Assembly: GCA_021397835.1 (NCBI GenBank) | Contig: JAJFZO010000645.1 | Coordinates: 1,116,001 to 1,180,000, forward strand | Reading direction: 5' to 3' | From: Moringa oleifera | Taxonomy: Eukaryota > Streptophyta > Magnoliopsida > Brassicales > Moringaceae | Length of the DNA: 64,000 bases | Made by a program: the position numbers and the translations under genes | The notes under the pieces: model-generated | Told to the model about the DNA's origin: nothing | The model's database searches: none | What the model saw: only the letters and a program-made list of their open reading frames with translations | Part shown: one piece after another, positions 1 through 14,400 of the stretch | Layout: each line of letters begins with the position of its first letter | Numbering within the stretch: position 1 is the stretch's first letter

Positions 1-2706
1 TGTCGAAAACAGTTCATTAAATGAAGTTATCCAATGGTGTGGTAAACGGTATAGTCACAGCCTTCTGCTAACGTATTGTTTCTAAAGATATTCCTTTTAA
101 AGTAAGGATCAAGAGGCGTGATATTTCTGGCCGAACAATATTATTGTTTGCTCATTTTAGATCGTTGAGGAGGCCAGCCAAATTTGTGTCAATGAAGTGG
201 TTTCTGAATGTCACGTCAATTGTTAAAAATATAGGGCTAAGGAACTTGTCGCTATCATGAGTTGGGACTTCGCGGAATAATGGCTATTTCAGGAAATGAC
301 TCAGACTAATTAAAGTTAAATTGAGCATTGGGAGTTGCTTAAGGTTGTGATTTGCAATTCGCGTGCTGGAGCATGGCACATTACCCAATTAGTATGTAGA
401 CCATAGGTGTAGGGTTCATTGGTTTATCATAGATAAACTGATGTGTAATGGTTGTATGTTTGTCAAATAAGTTTCGGCAACTAGTGAAGTTGATAATCAT
501 AGTTTTGCAGAATTTTGAGTACGTATCATAAAACTTTGGGTACATATTTTAAAACTTTGGGTATCAGGTGCATCTTTTGTAAATGAGGAGGCTTTTACAA
601 ATTTTTTTTTTTTTTATAGAAATCCTTACCTCTATCAGCTAACTATATATAGATGGTTGCACCCCTTGGTGTGCTTTTTTAAATAAGATATATATCCTGT
701 TTTTATAGGAAAAGAAATAATAGTGTGGAGAACATAAGTTTTATAATAATTTATTACCTGCTCCCTTATTCCTTTTTGGTGTTTAAAAATGTTGGTCGTT
801 TATTTCAAATTTGGAGCTAAAAGGTTCTATTAATTACTAAGAGAAATTTAGGGTCACTAATAAGTTGATAATACAATTGATAATCTCGTTGTTTGTTTAC
901 GAAATTAAGGGATGCTTAAAAATGTTCAGAATGAGATGCAGATGTGTTTTTTTCTCATTAAGAATCTTGAGACTTCTTTTTCTTCTTCTTTTTTTTTTCC
1001 CCCAATTTTTTGGTTTCCTTTGAAGTTTCCTGTGGTATATTTTCCCCTTTACTTGCTCTATAAGATGGCTTTTTCAACCCCTTTCATTTGAGTTTGCAAG
1101 CTTTTATGATTATGGGTAGATGCCACTATATATATGGGTCTGTGGCAAGATCTGTGAAACTAGTTATTGAAACTTCTCTGACATGGGACCTCAGTACAGC
1201 CTATTTGATATGAGCCCTCTCAATGGATTGCTACAAACTTGCTAGTAATAGTTTGTTCTTAGGCATGGGGACCTCATTTCTTGTCTGTCTGTTCCCTTCT
1301 GTTTAGATTTCTTCTTCATGAACAACATAGAAGTCATTTTTTACCATGTTTAGTGGTTTGTAATTCTTGTAAGGATTCTGTGGAGCTTACGGGTTGGTAT
1401 CTTGTTGTAATATGGGGTTACGACTATGACCTTGTCCAGTGAAGCTCTGCCCTTCTTCTCACTTTCATCTTTCTTGCTCGTTTTCTCTTTCTCTCTCTCT
1501 CTATGTATCGTCAGCCTGCCCATTATTTTTCGCCTCTTCTTATCTTTCCTTCTCTTTTTTCTCTGTAGATTTTTCTAATTTTTTAATTCCTACAATTGCC
1601 AACTTGGAGGTTGGGTGGTTTGTGGGAAATCACGATGAAAGTAAAAGAAGACTCTTGAACTGTTCAAAAGCTGATTGTTAGTTTTTCTAATTATGAATTT
1701 CAATATGACAACCCTGGTTCATCAAAGATGCATTTGCAACTGTGTTATAACAAAAAATGAGGAGCTGTGTTTAGGTTCCTGCAAGTGCATTCACTGTTAG
1801 CTATATATTTTTTTGCTGTTGCTTGCTATTCGTCCCGTCATCTTCTAATTTGGCTGCTTCCTTTCATGGATATCGTGTTTTTTGATTTTCATAACCAAGA
1901 AGTTGATGTATCACTGGCCTTAAAATTGTTATTTGTGATTTTCAATCACAAGTGGCCCTCTTCAAGCTGATGGTGGCAGAGTTTGTCACTCCATATATTT
2001 TCTTGCTCCTAGCTTCTATTTGTAAATCACTCTGGTGTTTTAACCGAAAGCTGTTTTATCAACTTATTTTATGCAGTTCTGATGATGAAGATGGATTTTT
2101 AATGTAGCTATATTGAATAAAAACTTATTTACAATCAAATTATTGGCCTTCTGGCTTGTATCCTCATTTAAGTGTATTATATTGTCCCTTTTACTTCTCT
2201 CTCCAGTTCTCTTGCTGGCTACCATCCCATTTTCTGTGCCTCTTAATGGAATCTGTATTACAAGGATATATCAACAATCAATATATCTAGCTTGATCATT
2301 TCTTTTTGAAGAGGTTTCTTTCTTATCTTGCCTGTGTTTTTCTTTTTGAAGGTGAGAGGCACAGGATGTTTTTATGTGTCAATCAAGTTACCTTATACAA
2401 ATGATTTTCTTCCCTCATATTTACCAAATCACCAAATTTCATTCTTTGTTGTTATTGTGATGCCTATCTGAGTTGTGCTTTCTAAACCTGTCTAGCTACT
2501 ATTCAGGAAAGTGTTTATTCTGATACTTGCTGCAATTGTGAACATGTAATTTGTGAAACATACTTTTTTAGTGGTGGATCCATTGACACTCGAGATATTG
2601 TATAGATATTATCTGCAAAGCTAAATGTTATGCATCAGGGATACTGCATTTGCTATCAAACTTATAGCAAGTTACTTAATTCTCTTTCTGTTCAAATTCA
2701 TTCCAG
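1..2706. other. Non-coding DNA upstream of the TOM1-like exons
   Basis: I could not find a convincing exon in this 2.7-kb stretch. It is T-rich and full of stops in all frames. The first TOM1-like exon that can be recognised starts at 2707 in the middle of the protein. This stretch is therefore probably a long intron of that gene, or an intron plus undetected short exons. I looked for the preceding exon, which should end in a short hydrophobic segment just before the Trp-rich helix, and did not see it. Confidence 0.4.
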
Positions 2707-5700
2707 TTTGCTATGTGGTTGATATTGTGGTGGAAGCCTATTCCAGTTGTGGTCGTGCTATCTAAGATGTTCTTTGCGGGTATGTCTACACTTAATGAAT
2801 TATGGATAATAGATGATACATAGTACTTTTATCATCATAATGAATGATACTACTTGCTCTCACTGTATATTTACATGTATGTTGGCAGGTGTTTCTTTGT
2901 TTGCAGCCCTTGGCTTTTTACTTTATGGTGGGAGGTAACACTGCAGCTTACTAACTACGACTTTGATTTTGTTGGCTTTTGAGAAGAACAATAATAAACA
3001 AAAAAAGAGAGAATTCTTGAAGCTTGGAATTGCTTACTTTGCTTCATTGATGAAGGTCCTTTTTATAAAAAAAATGAACAACTTAAATTGAGCTTATCTA
3101 AATATCTAAACTGAAGATTCTTCCTATCTACAATTCAAATTAAAGATTGTTCTTATCCAAAACTAACAGATTTTTCCTACCCAAAACTACTTGAGAAAAC
3201 AAAAGATTTGATCTCATTTGTTTTGTCTTTTACTAAAATTGTGCAGAAAATATGCATCTTGTTAACAGATTTTGGTTTGGAATGTCATCAGTGAGAGTTT
3301 TGGCTGTGGCATGCTACATAGGGTGTCTCGTTTACTTCAAAGATCCAGTTGGCTGCTTATCCTCTATAACCTTCTTTCATATTTGCTTGGCAGAGTTACT
3401 TTCCCCCATAAAGAAAATAGTAGGAAATTTTCAGTATCATAGGTTCTTTCTTATGTCATTGCCCAAATTGAAGGACTAAAAAAACTGATGAACTTTGAAG
3501 GTTGGTTGAGTAGACACACTGTAATATTTTCAGACATAACATTCAAATTTTGTGTTTTCTATAAAAAAGAAATTCAAATTTTGTGTTGTTAAACCTTTCT
3601 GCTTGGTGGTATTTCCTTAATGCTGTGCAGGCAAGCTGCTAGAAAATGACCATCTTACCTGGCTCAGCAGCTGTTGCTTAACCAGATGCTTCATGGATGA
3701 GAATCTATGAAGTAATATTATAGATTCAGGATTTATGTTTGGTATACAAATATGTTGGTATGGAAGCTTCAAAAATTCGGGATATGATATGGCAAGGATA
3801 AATATAGGATATAATATGACAAGGATCTGTTAACATTCTTGTATGTGTGTATGCATTTTTGCTAATTTTGGGCAACAACTAAGTGCTTGTTTGTCAATGT
3901 TTTAGTTTGTGCTTTGAGACAAGTATTTAATAAAATTATATATCCTACTATATTAGAGTCCAAAAAAGTTCCAACTTCCAAATCATAGTTTCAAGTTTTA
4001 TACTAATGGTGTTTCCTACATATATACATACATACATAAATATATATATTGTGATATAAAACTTTCACTGGAAGTTTTCTTTTTTTCTTTTTTATTTTTT
4101 CAAAAGCTCTTCTAAAAGCTTATTCTAATTCCTAATGAGTTTAATAAACAGTAATGGTCTGGTCTTGTATGGGTAATGTTACAATAATGAGACCTTTGTT
4201 ATTGAAAAAAGGGGATACGTGTTACAAGAGAAGGCCTAAAGGGGAATTAGAAAAGGTTTTAAAGAGGAGTGAAAAGCTTTTGAAATAGAAGTGAATGAAG
4301 AACCTGGCTTGAGGAGTCATCTTCTCCTTTTCATTTTGGTTCTGTAAAGGCTGAAACAGGGTAGAAGTGCCATTACATGCATTTTTTACTCCTCAATCTC
4401 TGGGTCTCTAATTTGAGGACAGTTTGGCAGAAATTCACCCCCATCGTGGTCAAATCAATTGTATCTCTTTTCGAGTTGGCCACAAATGTTTCAGTGGAGC
4501 AGGATATTTCCTATATATCCTCATATGTTTTGATCTTTTTCTGCCTAGTTAGGAAAATCATTTTTTCTACTTTGAAGTAGTAACATGTTTATATGACCAG
4601 ACACATCAGGTGCATATACATGTCAGATAGAGATATGATACTGATAAAATTCTTAAGGGTGCTTCATAATCATAGCTTAATCTAAGGAATCTCTGTTCTG
4701 ATTACTCTTTGTTACCTTTGGTGGGAATTTGAGTTGATCTGTATCACTCTCCTTTCTCCTTCTAGGAAAAAGAAAGACCTCTCATCTCAATTTCTGCTCT
4801 TAAAAAGCTGGTCTTGCTGGGTCATTAAAAATTTTCTGGATGTAATTAACATCATCATCATAGATTATAAGTTTAGGTGGTTTACTGTTCAAGTTAAAGG
4901 TTATTTAAAGTTTGGTTCCTGTCCGAAGCACGTCTTTTGTGTTTATGGTGGTTGAGGTAAAGAGATTCTTTGTGCAGATTAATGTTAGATACCCAAGCAA
5001 GATTGGACTGCAAAATCACCTTCCATCTCATTTAGTGGTGGAGGCGTTGAGATTTGGGCACAAGCGGACCTAAAAAGGGCTGGTTATATAAAATCATTTT
5101 AACTCCCCTAGTGATATGTTTCAAGTGTCCATGAGGCCTGAAGGTTGAGGATAAATGTCGTTTACTGAGGGTCATATTAGACACATTTTTAATAAAAGAT
5201 GAACAGTATGATATTCTCTTACTTGTAACTGTGTCTGTTGACATCCTCCTTTGGTTCTGTTGAGACAGTGGTGCAGTCATTGTTGCATACAAATGACTTA
5301 TGTTTACCAATTACCTTGTCTCTTTTGTTGAGATGAGATGCTTATCCTCTGTAGTTATTTGATGTTTTCCTCTTTGCTGTCATCTTCTGGCAGGCTCTTC
5401 TTGATGTTGCAGCGTTTCCCTGTAGAATCCAAAGGACGGCGTAAGAAACTGCAGGAGGTAATATATTCAACTTTAAAATAATTGTAGTATCTGAGTTCTA
5501 TTTTGTTTTGCACTTTTAAGTGTTTCTTTTCTTTTGGTTTTTGCTTGGCAGGTCGGTTATGTGACTACCATCTGTTTCTCATGTTTCCTTGTCAGATGCA
5601 TTATGGTAAGTGCACTCATATTCTTTCATCTTTGTTAATTATATGTTCTGTTAGCTTGATGCCCCATAACATAAATATAGAAAAACAAAGTAATGAATGG

Positions 5701-6970
5701 TTAGGTGTTGTGAATATATTTTTAAGTGAATGAAAACTTAGTGCTTTAAATACTGCCAAATGTCTTGTTGATTGAATTTTCTACCAATCAAAGATGATGG
5801 AGTTTATATATTTCATATTGAATTTCAGATTAAAGGTTTGATTGGTATACCATCTTACATACATCTAACTGTAGCTTTTGTTATCTTGGATTCTCCAGAT
5901 GTGTTTTAATGCATTTGATAAAGCTGCAAACCTTGATGTTTTGGATCATCCAATTCTGAACGTCATATATTACCTGGTAAGTTCTTGGCTGTAGATGTGG
6001 ATGACTCATTCGCAAGTTAAAAAAAAAAAAAATCTATGATATGATCTCTTCGATATTGGAAGTATGTGAAAGCTGAATGGTTGAGTTGATGTGTTCACTG
6101 TGTTGTTCCTCATCTCTATTGACAGAAATCCTTTCTAGACCTTTCAGTGTTTTAAAATCAGAATATGAGTCATTTCATGTTAACATGTGCCATGGAATGT
6201 GTATTTCTAGAACTTCTTCATGAAATGTGTGTAACATGACTGACAATATGGTCTTGTTTGGCTGCTCACCTGAGATTTGCCATGTGTATGAAAATAAGTG
6301 TTAGTGTATTTTCTTTTTTGATTTTGCGTGGGCATTTCGTTTCCTTAAACATACCGGAACTTTGACAATGGAAGTGCCCCATAGCATCATCCTTGTATCA
6401 TCCATGCTGTTATATGACCTCTATTGCAATATAGAAAATGGTAAACCTCTAATTCCTGCCTTGTTTCTTTGGATCGTACATGTTTAGAGTGCAGCACTGC
6501 ATTTCAAAGGTTCATCTTCTTAGAATTCTTCTTAAGCAAACATAGATGCATGAGTGCTTTCAACTTGTTGTCATTCAGATTGAAGATTACTTCTCTGGTT
6601 TTTAGTTTGTCTCTGCCTTAAGTTAAATTTATGCCTTGCCTGTATAAGGCTTTGTGTTCTGGGTTATGACTTGTTTATTTATTAGCTTGTGGGTTGGATC
6701 ATGACCTGCCAATGAGGTCCTTTGTGGCTTCTAAAGTGAGGACTGCTAGGGGTCTATTCTCTACCTATTCTCTGGAGTGCTTTAAATGTTATCTTTTTAT
6801 CTTAGATTCCTAAGAATGTATTTTTTTTCCCCCTCTTTCCCCTCTAAAGAAAAACATTTTCCTCCCTTACTTTGCAGTTGGTGGAGATACTACCTTCTTC
6901 TTTGGTCCTTTTCATTTTGAGAAAGTTGCCACCTAAACGGGGTATCACACAGTATCATGCTATCCGCTGA
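2707..6970 (+). CDS. TOM1: TOM1/TOM3/THH1-type membrane protein, C-terminal part (5' end not found)
   Basis: Six coding exons join in frame: 2707-2779, 2889-2934, 5394-5457, 5552-5605, 5899-5976 and 6878-6970. All have GT..AG borders, and the last ends in TGA. The joined product is about 135 residues with several membrane helices. Landmarks are [53 protein letters not shown], a final helix [21 protein letters not shown] and a QYHAIR end. From knowledge of the family, this is the C-terminal half of the plant TOBAMOVIRUS MULTIPLICATION 1 family: seven-helix tonoplast proteins of about 290 residues that tobamoviruses use as a host membrane anchor for replication. TOM1 itself fits the remembered sequence better than TOM3, but paralogue assignment is inference. 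The N-terminal half is missing from the decoded part. Nothing in the visible exons is broken, so the gene is probably functional. Confidence 0.88.
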
Positions 6971-9900
6971 CCTCAATTGTATCATAGATATGATGGAAAC
7001 AAAATGTGGAGAATATTGGTGATTCTCGGTTTCACTTGAAACATATCTATCTACCCTTGAAGGAGAACAAGAACAGCTTGACCATTTTGTGTTTGGAGTT
7101 GGTGAGAGCTAATTTCTTGGATCCTAAAATGTTAAATTTGTTCTTTACAGGGTGGAGTCATAGATCTATGAAAAAAGAATTGACCTTAAACATGTTGTGA
7201 CTTAGTACTTAAGTTGTTTGTATGTCTTCCTTCCTATTGTTGTTGGTTTTTCTTTTTCTTTTTCTTTGATTATGATTCTTCACTACTTACTGATAGTTCT
7301 ATCGAAGAAAGGATACATGTTTCTTATATAATTAGGTTTAGAGACACTGACTGGTTGATTCTGGCTAAGTTTTATTAAGCCCTGTTCTGCTAGGTTCTAT
7401 GGTACTACCCCAAAATAAAAAAAAAAAAAAAAGAAACGAAATAGCATGATGATTGTAATTCAGGGAAGATATCTGCCAGAATAAGAAATGGAAGTGATCG
7501 AGCTAAGAGGAACGTACTTGGTACAATCTGTCCAGCGAGAAACCTTGGTGATACCTCCGTATCCACCAGAGCTTGGCAAACCAAAGCTGATTTTTCCGGG
7601 TGGAGGGAACTGAATTTAGAGTTCTTTGTTGTGGGGGAAAGCAAATGAACGCAGAGGATTCAGAGGTGGTGGTTTGCTATATGATGCCTTCACAAGCTTC
7701 TACCAGTCTTATTCTTACCCTTCAAGGCTGGTTTCAGCATCTTGAATGGTAGGTTGTACTTGGCCAATTAATATCCAGGTGGGCTTTGAAACATAACATA
7801 ATAATATCTTTGAGAGGTAAGAGCGAGACAATTGCGCAGCAAGTACTGCTGCAGCTGCTAGCTTCACTCAGCAGCTGTCCCTCAAACAATTCCAATTCAA
7901 AAGCTGACAATTTAAAATCCATTATTCTGTATGAGCATCAAGTGGCTTGAACTCTAAGAGATAGAACATGGAAATGCTGTAATTTCCAGATCCTAAAAAT
8001 GCTGGAATTTCATCAATAAGCATATGAGGCTCTGCTGTCATTAGAGGCTTAACATGTTTGTTGCCCTTTATTATCATTGTTTCAAATCTGCTCTATTTTT
8101 TCATTTAAAGAAATTGGATTTGAACTCATTTAGATAGGATTTTCGGTTTCTCAATTTGGAAACAAACATGCATTTCAAGAAAAATTAGTCCGCTGTCCCC
8201 TGCTACTAGGTCAACAACAGTTCTTCCAATTTAAGCAATTATTGATTTTTTTAATGAGGTATAAATATAATCAACCATTAAAAATAAATCAAGAAACATT
8301 TCTGCTCATTTGACTTACGAGTTTATAAAAGCATAAGTCATTTGGTATAAAATGAGCAAGATGTTATGAAAAGAGAACAGAACGATAACTATTTTTAGGG
8401 AAAAAAAATTTACAATGAAATTACAGGAAGAAAACACAATACATTACTATTAAACAACTCTTTTTCGTATGATTTTTAGTGTCTTTTATGTTGCAACTGT
8501 TATTAGAATATAATTATGTCTTCTTTTTGATAATTAAGTTCTCTTCTGATCTTCTTGTAGCAGGGGCAGAGTGGTTTTCACTTATGTTCATCATGCTGTC
8601 TGATCTTCTTGCTGTTTTGTCAACATTGAATGACATTCTTCATCTGATTAGAATAATATATATATAGACAGAATCAGAGTAGAATGAGTTTATCTTATTT
8701 TTTGAGGTGACCTTTTAACTTCTCACCCACCTCAATTACAGTAATTGGATACATGTCCAACAATCATTGATAAGTTAATCATCATTCAATTGTTTTCAAT
8801 TTAATTATTTTAAACTTTATTTATATTTTCAAACACTATCCATTATAAAATTCACCTCTACTCAGATTAGTTATCATTTTGTTTTTCTTTATTATGAAAA
8901 ATTTCTAATTATCAATTTAATGCTGAGAAGATGTTTTGACTACGATAATTTAAATCATTGTTAATCATTAAGAAGAACTGCAGCATAAGAAATGTAAAAG
9001 AGGTATTGGCTTCAGGATCCTCCATTGGGTACTATACCATAACAATTTAATCATAGATGTTTTTTTCAAAAATTAAGATTTTTTTTCTCATCTAAATTGT
9101 GCTAAATTTTTAATAAAATTAAAACGTGTGATTATTTAGCAAATTTAATCATTTAATTTTTTATTAATACTATAAATTATTAAAATAATTTTATAACTCT
9201 TTGTTAAAAAGTTTAATACAAAGTTCAGAACAATCGAAGATCTTAATCCTTCTCTCGATGATACAAACAATGACATAGATGCATAATTTAAGTATGACTT
9301 ACAAGTTTCGTCATTAATATCTTCAATCTTATTTTGTTTTTATTTTGTGAAATTATTTTGAAATTAATCTATACATTAGAAATATAAACATAAATTATAT
9401 TATTATATATTTCATTTAAATATATAAAAAGAACTATTAAGTTACCTCTCAATGATGAAGTGTTGTGGAGAGCTTGGTAGGTGATTGTGGTAGGTGAAGT
9501 TAGGCAGCTCTCTTTCTCAGTTAGGTGTGTGTCTATATAATTTCCTTATTTATTTATTTATAATGGAAAAATCACTTATATTGGGTGTCATATAAGGGTA
9601 ATTTTATTTTGTTCAATTGTTATATTTCTATGATAATTATCTTTATTCAAGATATTTTTCATAAACAATTTAATCCTATAATTTAATATTGGATTTTCAT
9701 GTTCAATATTAATAATTAATTGAGATTATTAAATTAATTATTGGCAAACATAATTGTAAACTTGAAAGGAAAAACAAATATTATGGAATCTCTTATTAAA
9801 ATATTTTTTGTTATTAAGTTGTCATTTAAAATATATAAGTAAAAAAATAAATATCATGTTAAATCAGTTTATCTTGAATTTTGATTTTTAAAAGCTCTTT

Positions 9901-11454
9901 AAATAAATTAATTTAAAATAATTATAAAAAATTAAAAATATTTTATTAAATATCTAAAAAATAACTCAAATAAATTTCACACTTTATCTCAATATTATTT
10001 TAAATTGAATAACTATCAATTTATGAGTTATTTTTAATAACATTTTTAATTTTTAATAATATAAATTTTTTTAAATATTTTCAATGCTTAAGTAATTTAA
10101 TTTTTTTATAATGGTAAGTTAAAATTTATTGTAAAAAAATCTTTAATTGGAATATTTTTAATTTTTAAAATTTTTGATAAAATTTAAGTTAATCTAAATT
10201 GATAAATCTTTATAGAAAATTTAAAATTATAATTTATTTAAAAAAACACACTGCAAAATTTTATATTATTTTATTTATAACAAATTATAAAACTAAAAAC
10301 TAAATTTTTTTATATGTTTTTAAAGTATACTTAACTCTTTATAAACATGGAAGCGTGATTATACAAAAAACTTTTACTGGAATCAACGAAGTTTGTTATA
10401 ATTTAATTGAAAATTAATTGAGTTTATTGTATTTTCTCTTAGCTTTTGACATTTTAAATTTATAAGTGATTTAAGGTTTCAAATTTTATAAATAATCTAT
10501 TTATTGAATCACATTATTTAAGCTAATTAGTTAATATGAAATCTATAAATTTTACTCTGTTTCTGTTTTCCATTATTATTAGCGGCTAAACCGAAGAGAA
10601 TACAAAAAAATCTAAAAAAGAATATTCAGTTTTACTAACTTATTTTAGTAAATGCTTGCTGATCAACAGAGAGAAGGGGAAAAGTATTGATGAAAGCGAA
10701 GCAAGGAAGAATCTTGCAAGTAAAAGGAAAATGAACTGTAAAATGTTCATGGATGTGTTGTGAATAAACTGAAAAAAGGTAAGAAATTCAAATTGTTACG
10801 TTGCGTGTGTATCTGTATGGAAGCAAAATACCAACTGGCTACTTCTTGTACTTGTTTATTTGACTGTTCTGTCTTGAGCATTCTCCAATAGCAGATAAGA
10901 TTGACAAAGGGGATTCGTATCACAGCTGAGCAGTTTGATCTTGGTTTTGGGTGGTTTCCTTGTTCCGCCGTTGACCAGCCTTCCCTTAAGTACTTGGTAC
11001 GGCTATTGGTTTGTGCCCCTTTTGCTTATAGAGTATAAATCTTGATGTTGGGTGGTTTCCTTCCGAGTTCAGAGATCTGATTGTTTGCAATTTTGTGGGT
11101 GGATCATCTTTTGTGAATTGGTTTTTTTCATAGGTTTAACTGTTGAGTTTAGTTTAGATTAATTGACAAACAGCATTTGTGGCTTTATGTAGCAAGAGGT
11201 TTGGATTGAGAATCCTTTCTAGTCTTTAGTTGAATCAGTTTTTAGTTTCTCTGAATTGGGTTTACTACTATTTGGGACTTAATTGATGGGTATCTGTTCG
11301 TCTTGGCGTTGATATTCCTGGAATTTCATCAATTATAAATATAGCTGGGCTGCTGGAATTAGAAGACTCTTGCGTTTTTGTTTTTCTCCCTTCCTGGATT
11401 ATTTATCTTCTATCTGTTCTTTGCTGATCCTTCCATTCCAAGAAGGTTAAATAG
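6971..11454. other. Intergenic region between TOM1-like and AKR genes
   Basis: The first part should hold the 3' UTR of the TOM1-like gene. A less AT-rich patch at 7440-7660 has an open plus-strand frame of about 65 codons with no recognisable homology (see findings). From 8.2 to 10.6 kb the DNA is extremely AT-rich with long A and T runs and no gene. From 10.65 kb the composition returns to normal. The last 800 bases probably hold the promoter and 5' UTR of the aldo-keto reductase gene. A short motif, GGGTGGTTTCCTT, occurs there twice about 100 bases apart (near 10949 and 11049). Confidence 0.5.
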
Positions 11455-14400
11455 ATGAAAGGGAGAGGTGGATCACCTGGAAGTTACTTCGTGCTGAACA
11501 CAGGAGCTAGAATTCCTTCTGTTGGGCTGGGCACATGGCAGAATGGAGGAGACCTTTGTGTTGAAGCTGTGAAAACAGCATTATCTGTTGGTTACCGTCA
11601 CATAGATTGTGCACATCTATATGGCAATGAAACCGAAGTTGGGGAAGCACTGGCTGAAGCATTCAAAAGTTCATTGAAACGAGAGGATGTCTTCTTGACC
11701 TCTAAGCTATATTGCACTATGAATTCACTCAACAAGATTGAGAACTATGTCAGAGTGTCCCTTAAGAATCTTGGAGTATCGTATTTGGATCTTTATTTGA
11801 TGCATTGCCCTGACATCTCCGCCTTTGGGGATGCTACTGATCCTCCTTCAAAATCGGGGACCGAGTATAGGCAGTTCCTGAATCGAATGAAGAAAGCATG
11901 GAAAGCCATGGAAGGCTTGGTTGAGATAGGCCTGGTTAGAGCTATTGGTGTGAGCAACTTCAATGTTCAGCAGATCAAAGAATTGCTTAAATTTGCAAAA
12001 ATTGTGCCGGCGGTTAATCAGGTTGCCTCAATATACTTTTTTTTTTTTGCTCGTCTTTTCTGGTTATAAATTGGCTAGCCTTAGAGATTTTGGTTTACAA
12101 TTTCTTTTTGCTGATTAACTGAGACAGTTAACATTTTGGTACATAAATGCACAATTGTGATGCAATCAAGTTTTTCTCCAACTTGTATATCCGTGATGAT
12201 GGTTAGTGGGTGAAAATCAAGTTTTACATAGTTGGATGCATCTTGTTTTGTACCTTACTAGCCTGAAAACTAGAAATCAGGTCGATATACATTTTCATCA
12301 ACAATGGTCCCAGCACTGGGAAATTTATCAATATAAGGGTCATCAACATCCTTATTTTCAAAATTTCATTTCAATCTGAGCTGGATAAAGCATTGTAATT
12401 CTGTTTTATCTTCCTAACTGAATTTCAAATGACTGGATTTTTTAAGAAGTACAAAATCTTAGCTTAGATTTGCAGACAATTTGTGGTATCCATGCTTGTT
12501 TTGTGGCTTGCCCTTTTTTTTTGAGTAGTTGCTAGTGCCACTAGTTTAGTGATGGAATATATATATATATATATATATATGGTTTTTCCCTGCACTTTTT
12601 CCTCCCTTTAATGGGTGTAATAGAAAAACATGGTTGGAACATGATCTCAAATGGTAAATGGCCTTGAATACAGGCAAAGGGCATACAAGGATCCGTATAA
12701 TCAGACTAATTAAGTAGAATAAGTTCTTCATTTTTCGACATGGATAGCCATGTGTGGGAAAGTCTAATAGGGGTAAACCTTGTTTAGCAAAACTGAAACA
12801 CCATAACTATCCTAAACAATGGAGCTCCTTGAAGGAATGTCCTACACATGGGAGTAAGACTTGCCTTGAGGCTAGCATCCTTCTGAAGGTTGGTCTTTTT
12901 CTACAAAAATTTCAGCTGAAAGTTTTTTATTTCTCCTTTTGACATGACCGGTAGAAGTGTTATTTTTGGCTGATACCAAATTGATAGGTTCTGATTCAAC
13001 AGTATTAGAAGGAAAGTGCTCCTAGTTTTGTATTATAATATAGATTGCAGAAACAGTATTGAAGTAAAACAAAAGAAAATAGAGGCTATCAGAGAAGCAG
13101 AATTCTATCTCTGTCCAGTGGCTACAGCCACCACCCAAGTGATCCTGTAACCCCTGCACCACCTTCCATTCCCTTCATATTCCTGTTCCCTGCCATCATT
13201 GCAGCATCTTCTTTACCAGTTTCCCACTGCCAAGTTTCCATTCGGTTAGAGCCACCCATAACAACTTCTTCCACTGCACTTCGCAGCTCATTTTTCATTA
13301 TACCCATATGCCCTTTCTCCTTTCTACAGTAACATGAATTGGAGGCTGAGGCCCATCAAAAACCTTTGGTTTTGAGAATGTATTTCTCGCTTCAGTGTGT
13401 TGGACTCTGTCTTCTTCTTATTTGTTCATTATTTTCAGTAGGTTATTAAGATTGATTCATTCAATAGTTTATCTTTCAATTATTTTCTTAGTTCTGCATG
13501 ATCCCTTCAATGAAGTTCTAGTATCCTGATTGATCAATGCTTCGACTTTAACAGGCAGAGTTGCACCCTTTTTGGAGGCAAGATGAACTTGTGAAGTTCT
13601 GTCAATTGAAAGGCATCCATGTATCTGCTCACACACCTCTAGGAGTACCTACTTCAAGTCCTGGACTATCTGATAGTGGATCTGGTGCAGAAGATGAACC
13701 TGGAACTCCTCGTATATCGTTTAGAAGGTCAAGATCAGTGCATGCGCCCATGCTAAAACTGTCCATCGTTGCAGAGATAGCAGATAGGCACAAAAAAACG
13801 CCTGAGCAGGTATCAGTTGTTATGTTTTTCTTTTGATGCTCATATAATAGTTATTTTCTTTCTAAAAGTCACATATTAGTTGTGAATATTTGTTCCAGTG
13901 TTTATGTTTGCTCTTCACTTTGAATGTCCAATTGGATAGCACTCAAGAGATTCTTTGACCAAAGTTTCAAAATGGCTTTCTGGTTCTGTTAGAAAGTGAA
14001 ATGCTTAATTACATTTCTGGGAAATGAAAGTGAAAGTAGTAACTTCGGAATTATTAAACAGCTGTTTAGGCCCAAAGAGATTTACAATACCACATTTTGT
14101 TTCATATCTCCCCTCAATAGCAATTGACCAGAGTATGTGAAAAACGAATTCATTGGTTTTTTGTTTATTTTTTATTTTATTAGGAAGAGGAAGTTGCTAT
14201 TGCAAATTAAGACTTAAATAAATGATTAGTAGCACCCCTCTTGGATATCAAATGATTAAGTTCCAAAGTTGTAGTTAATGTGAAATAGGGACATACCAAC
14301 ACTAATGTTTATGTAGTTGTCCATGGTATGTAAGTTGGCAAACATTTGCTGGTGAGAAGTACAATATAAAATACTATTTAATTAAAAATCTTCAACCTGA

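Noticed and set aside
13122..13307. 61-codon minus-strand frame in AKR intron 1
   Set aside because: Somewhat GC-richer than its surroundings but with no family resemblance; may be a small repeat fragment, not supported as a gene.
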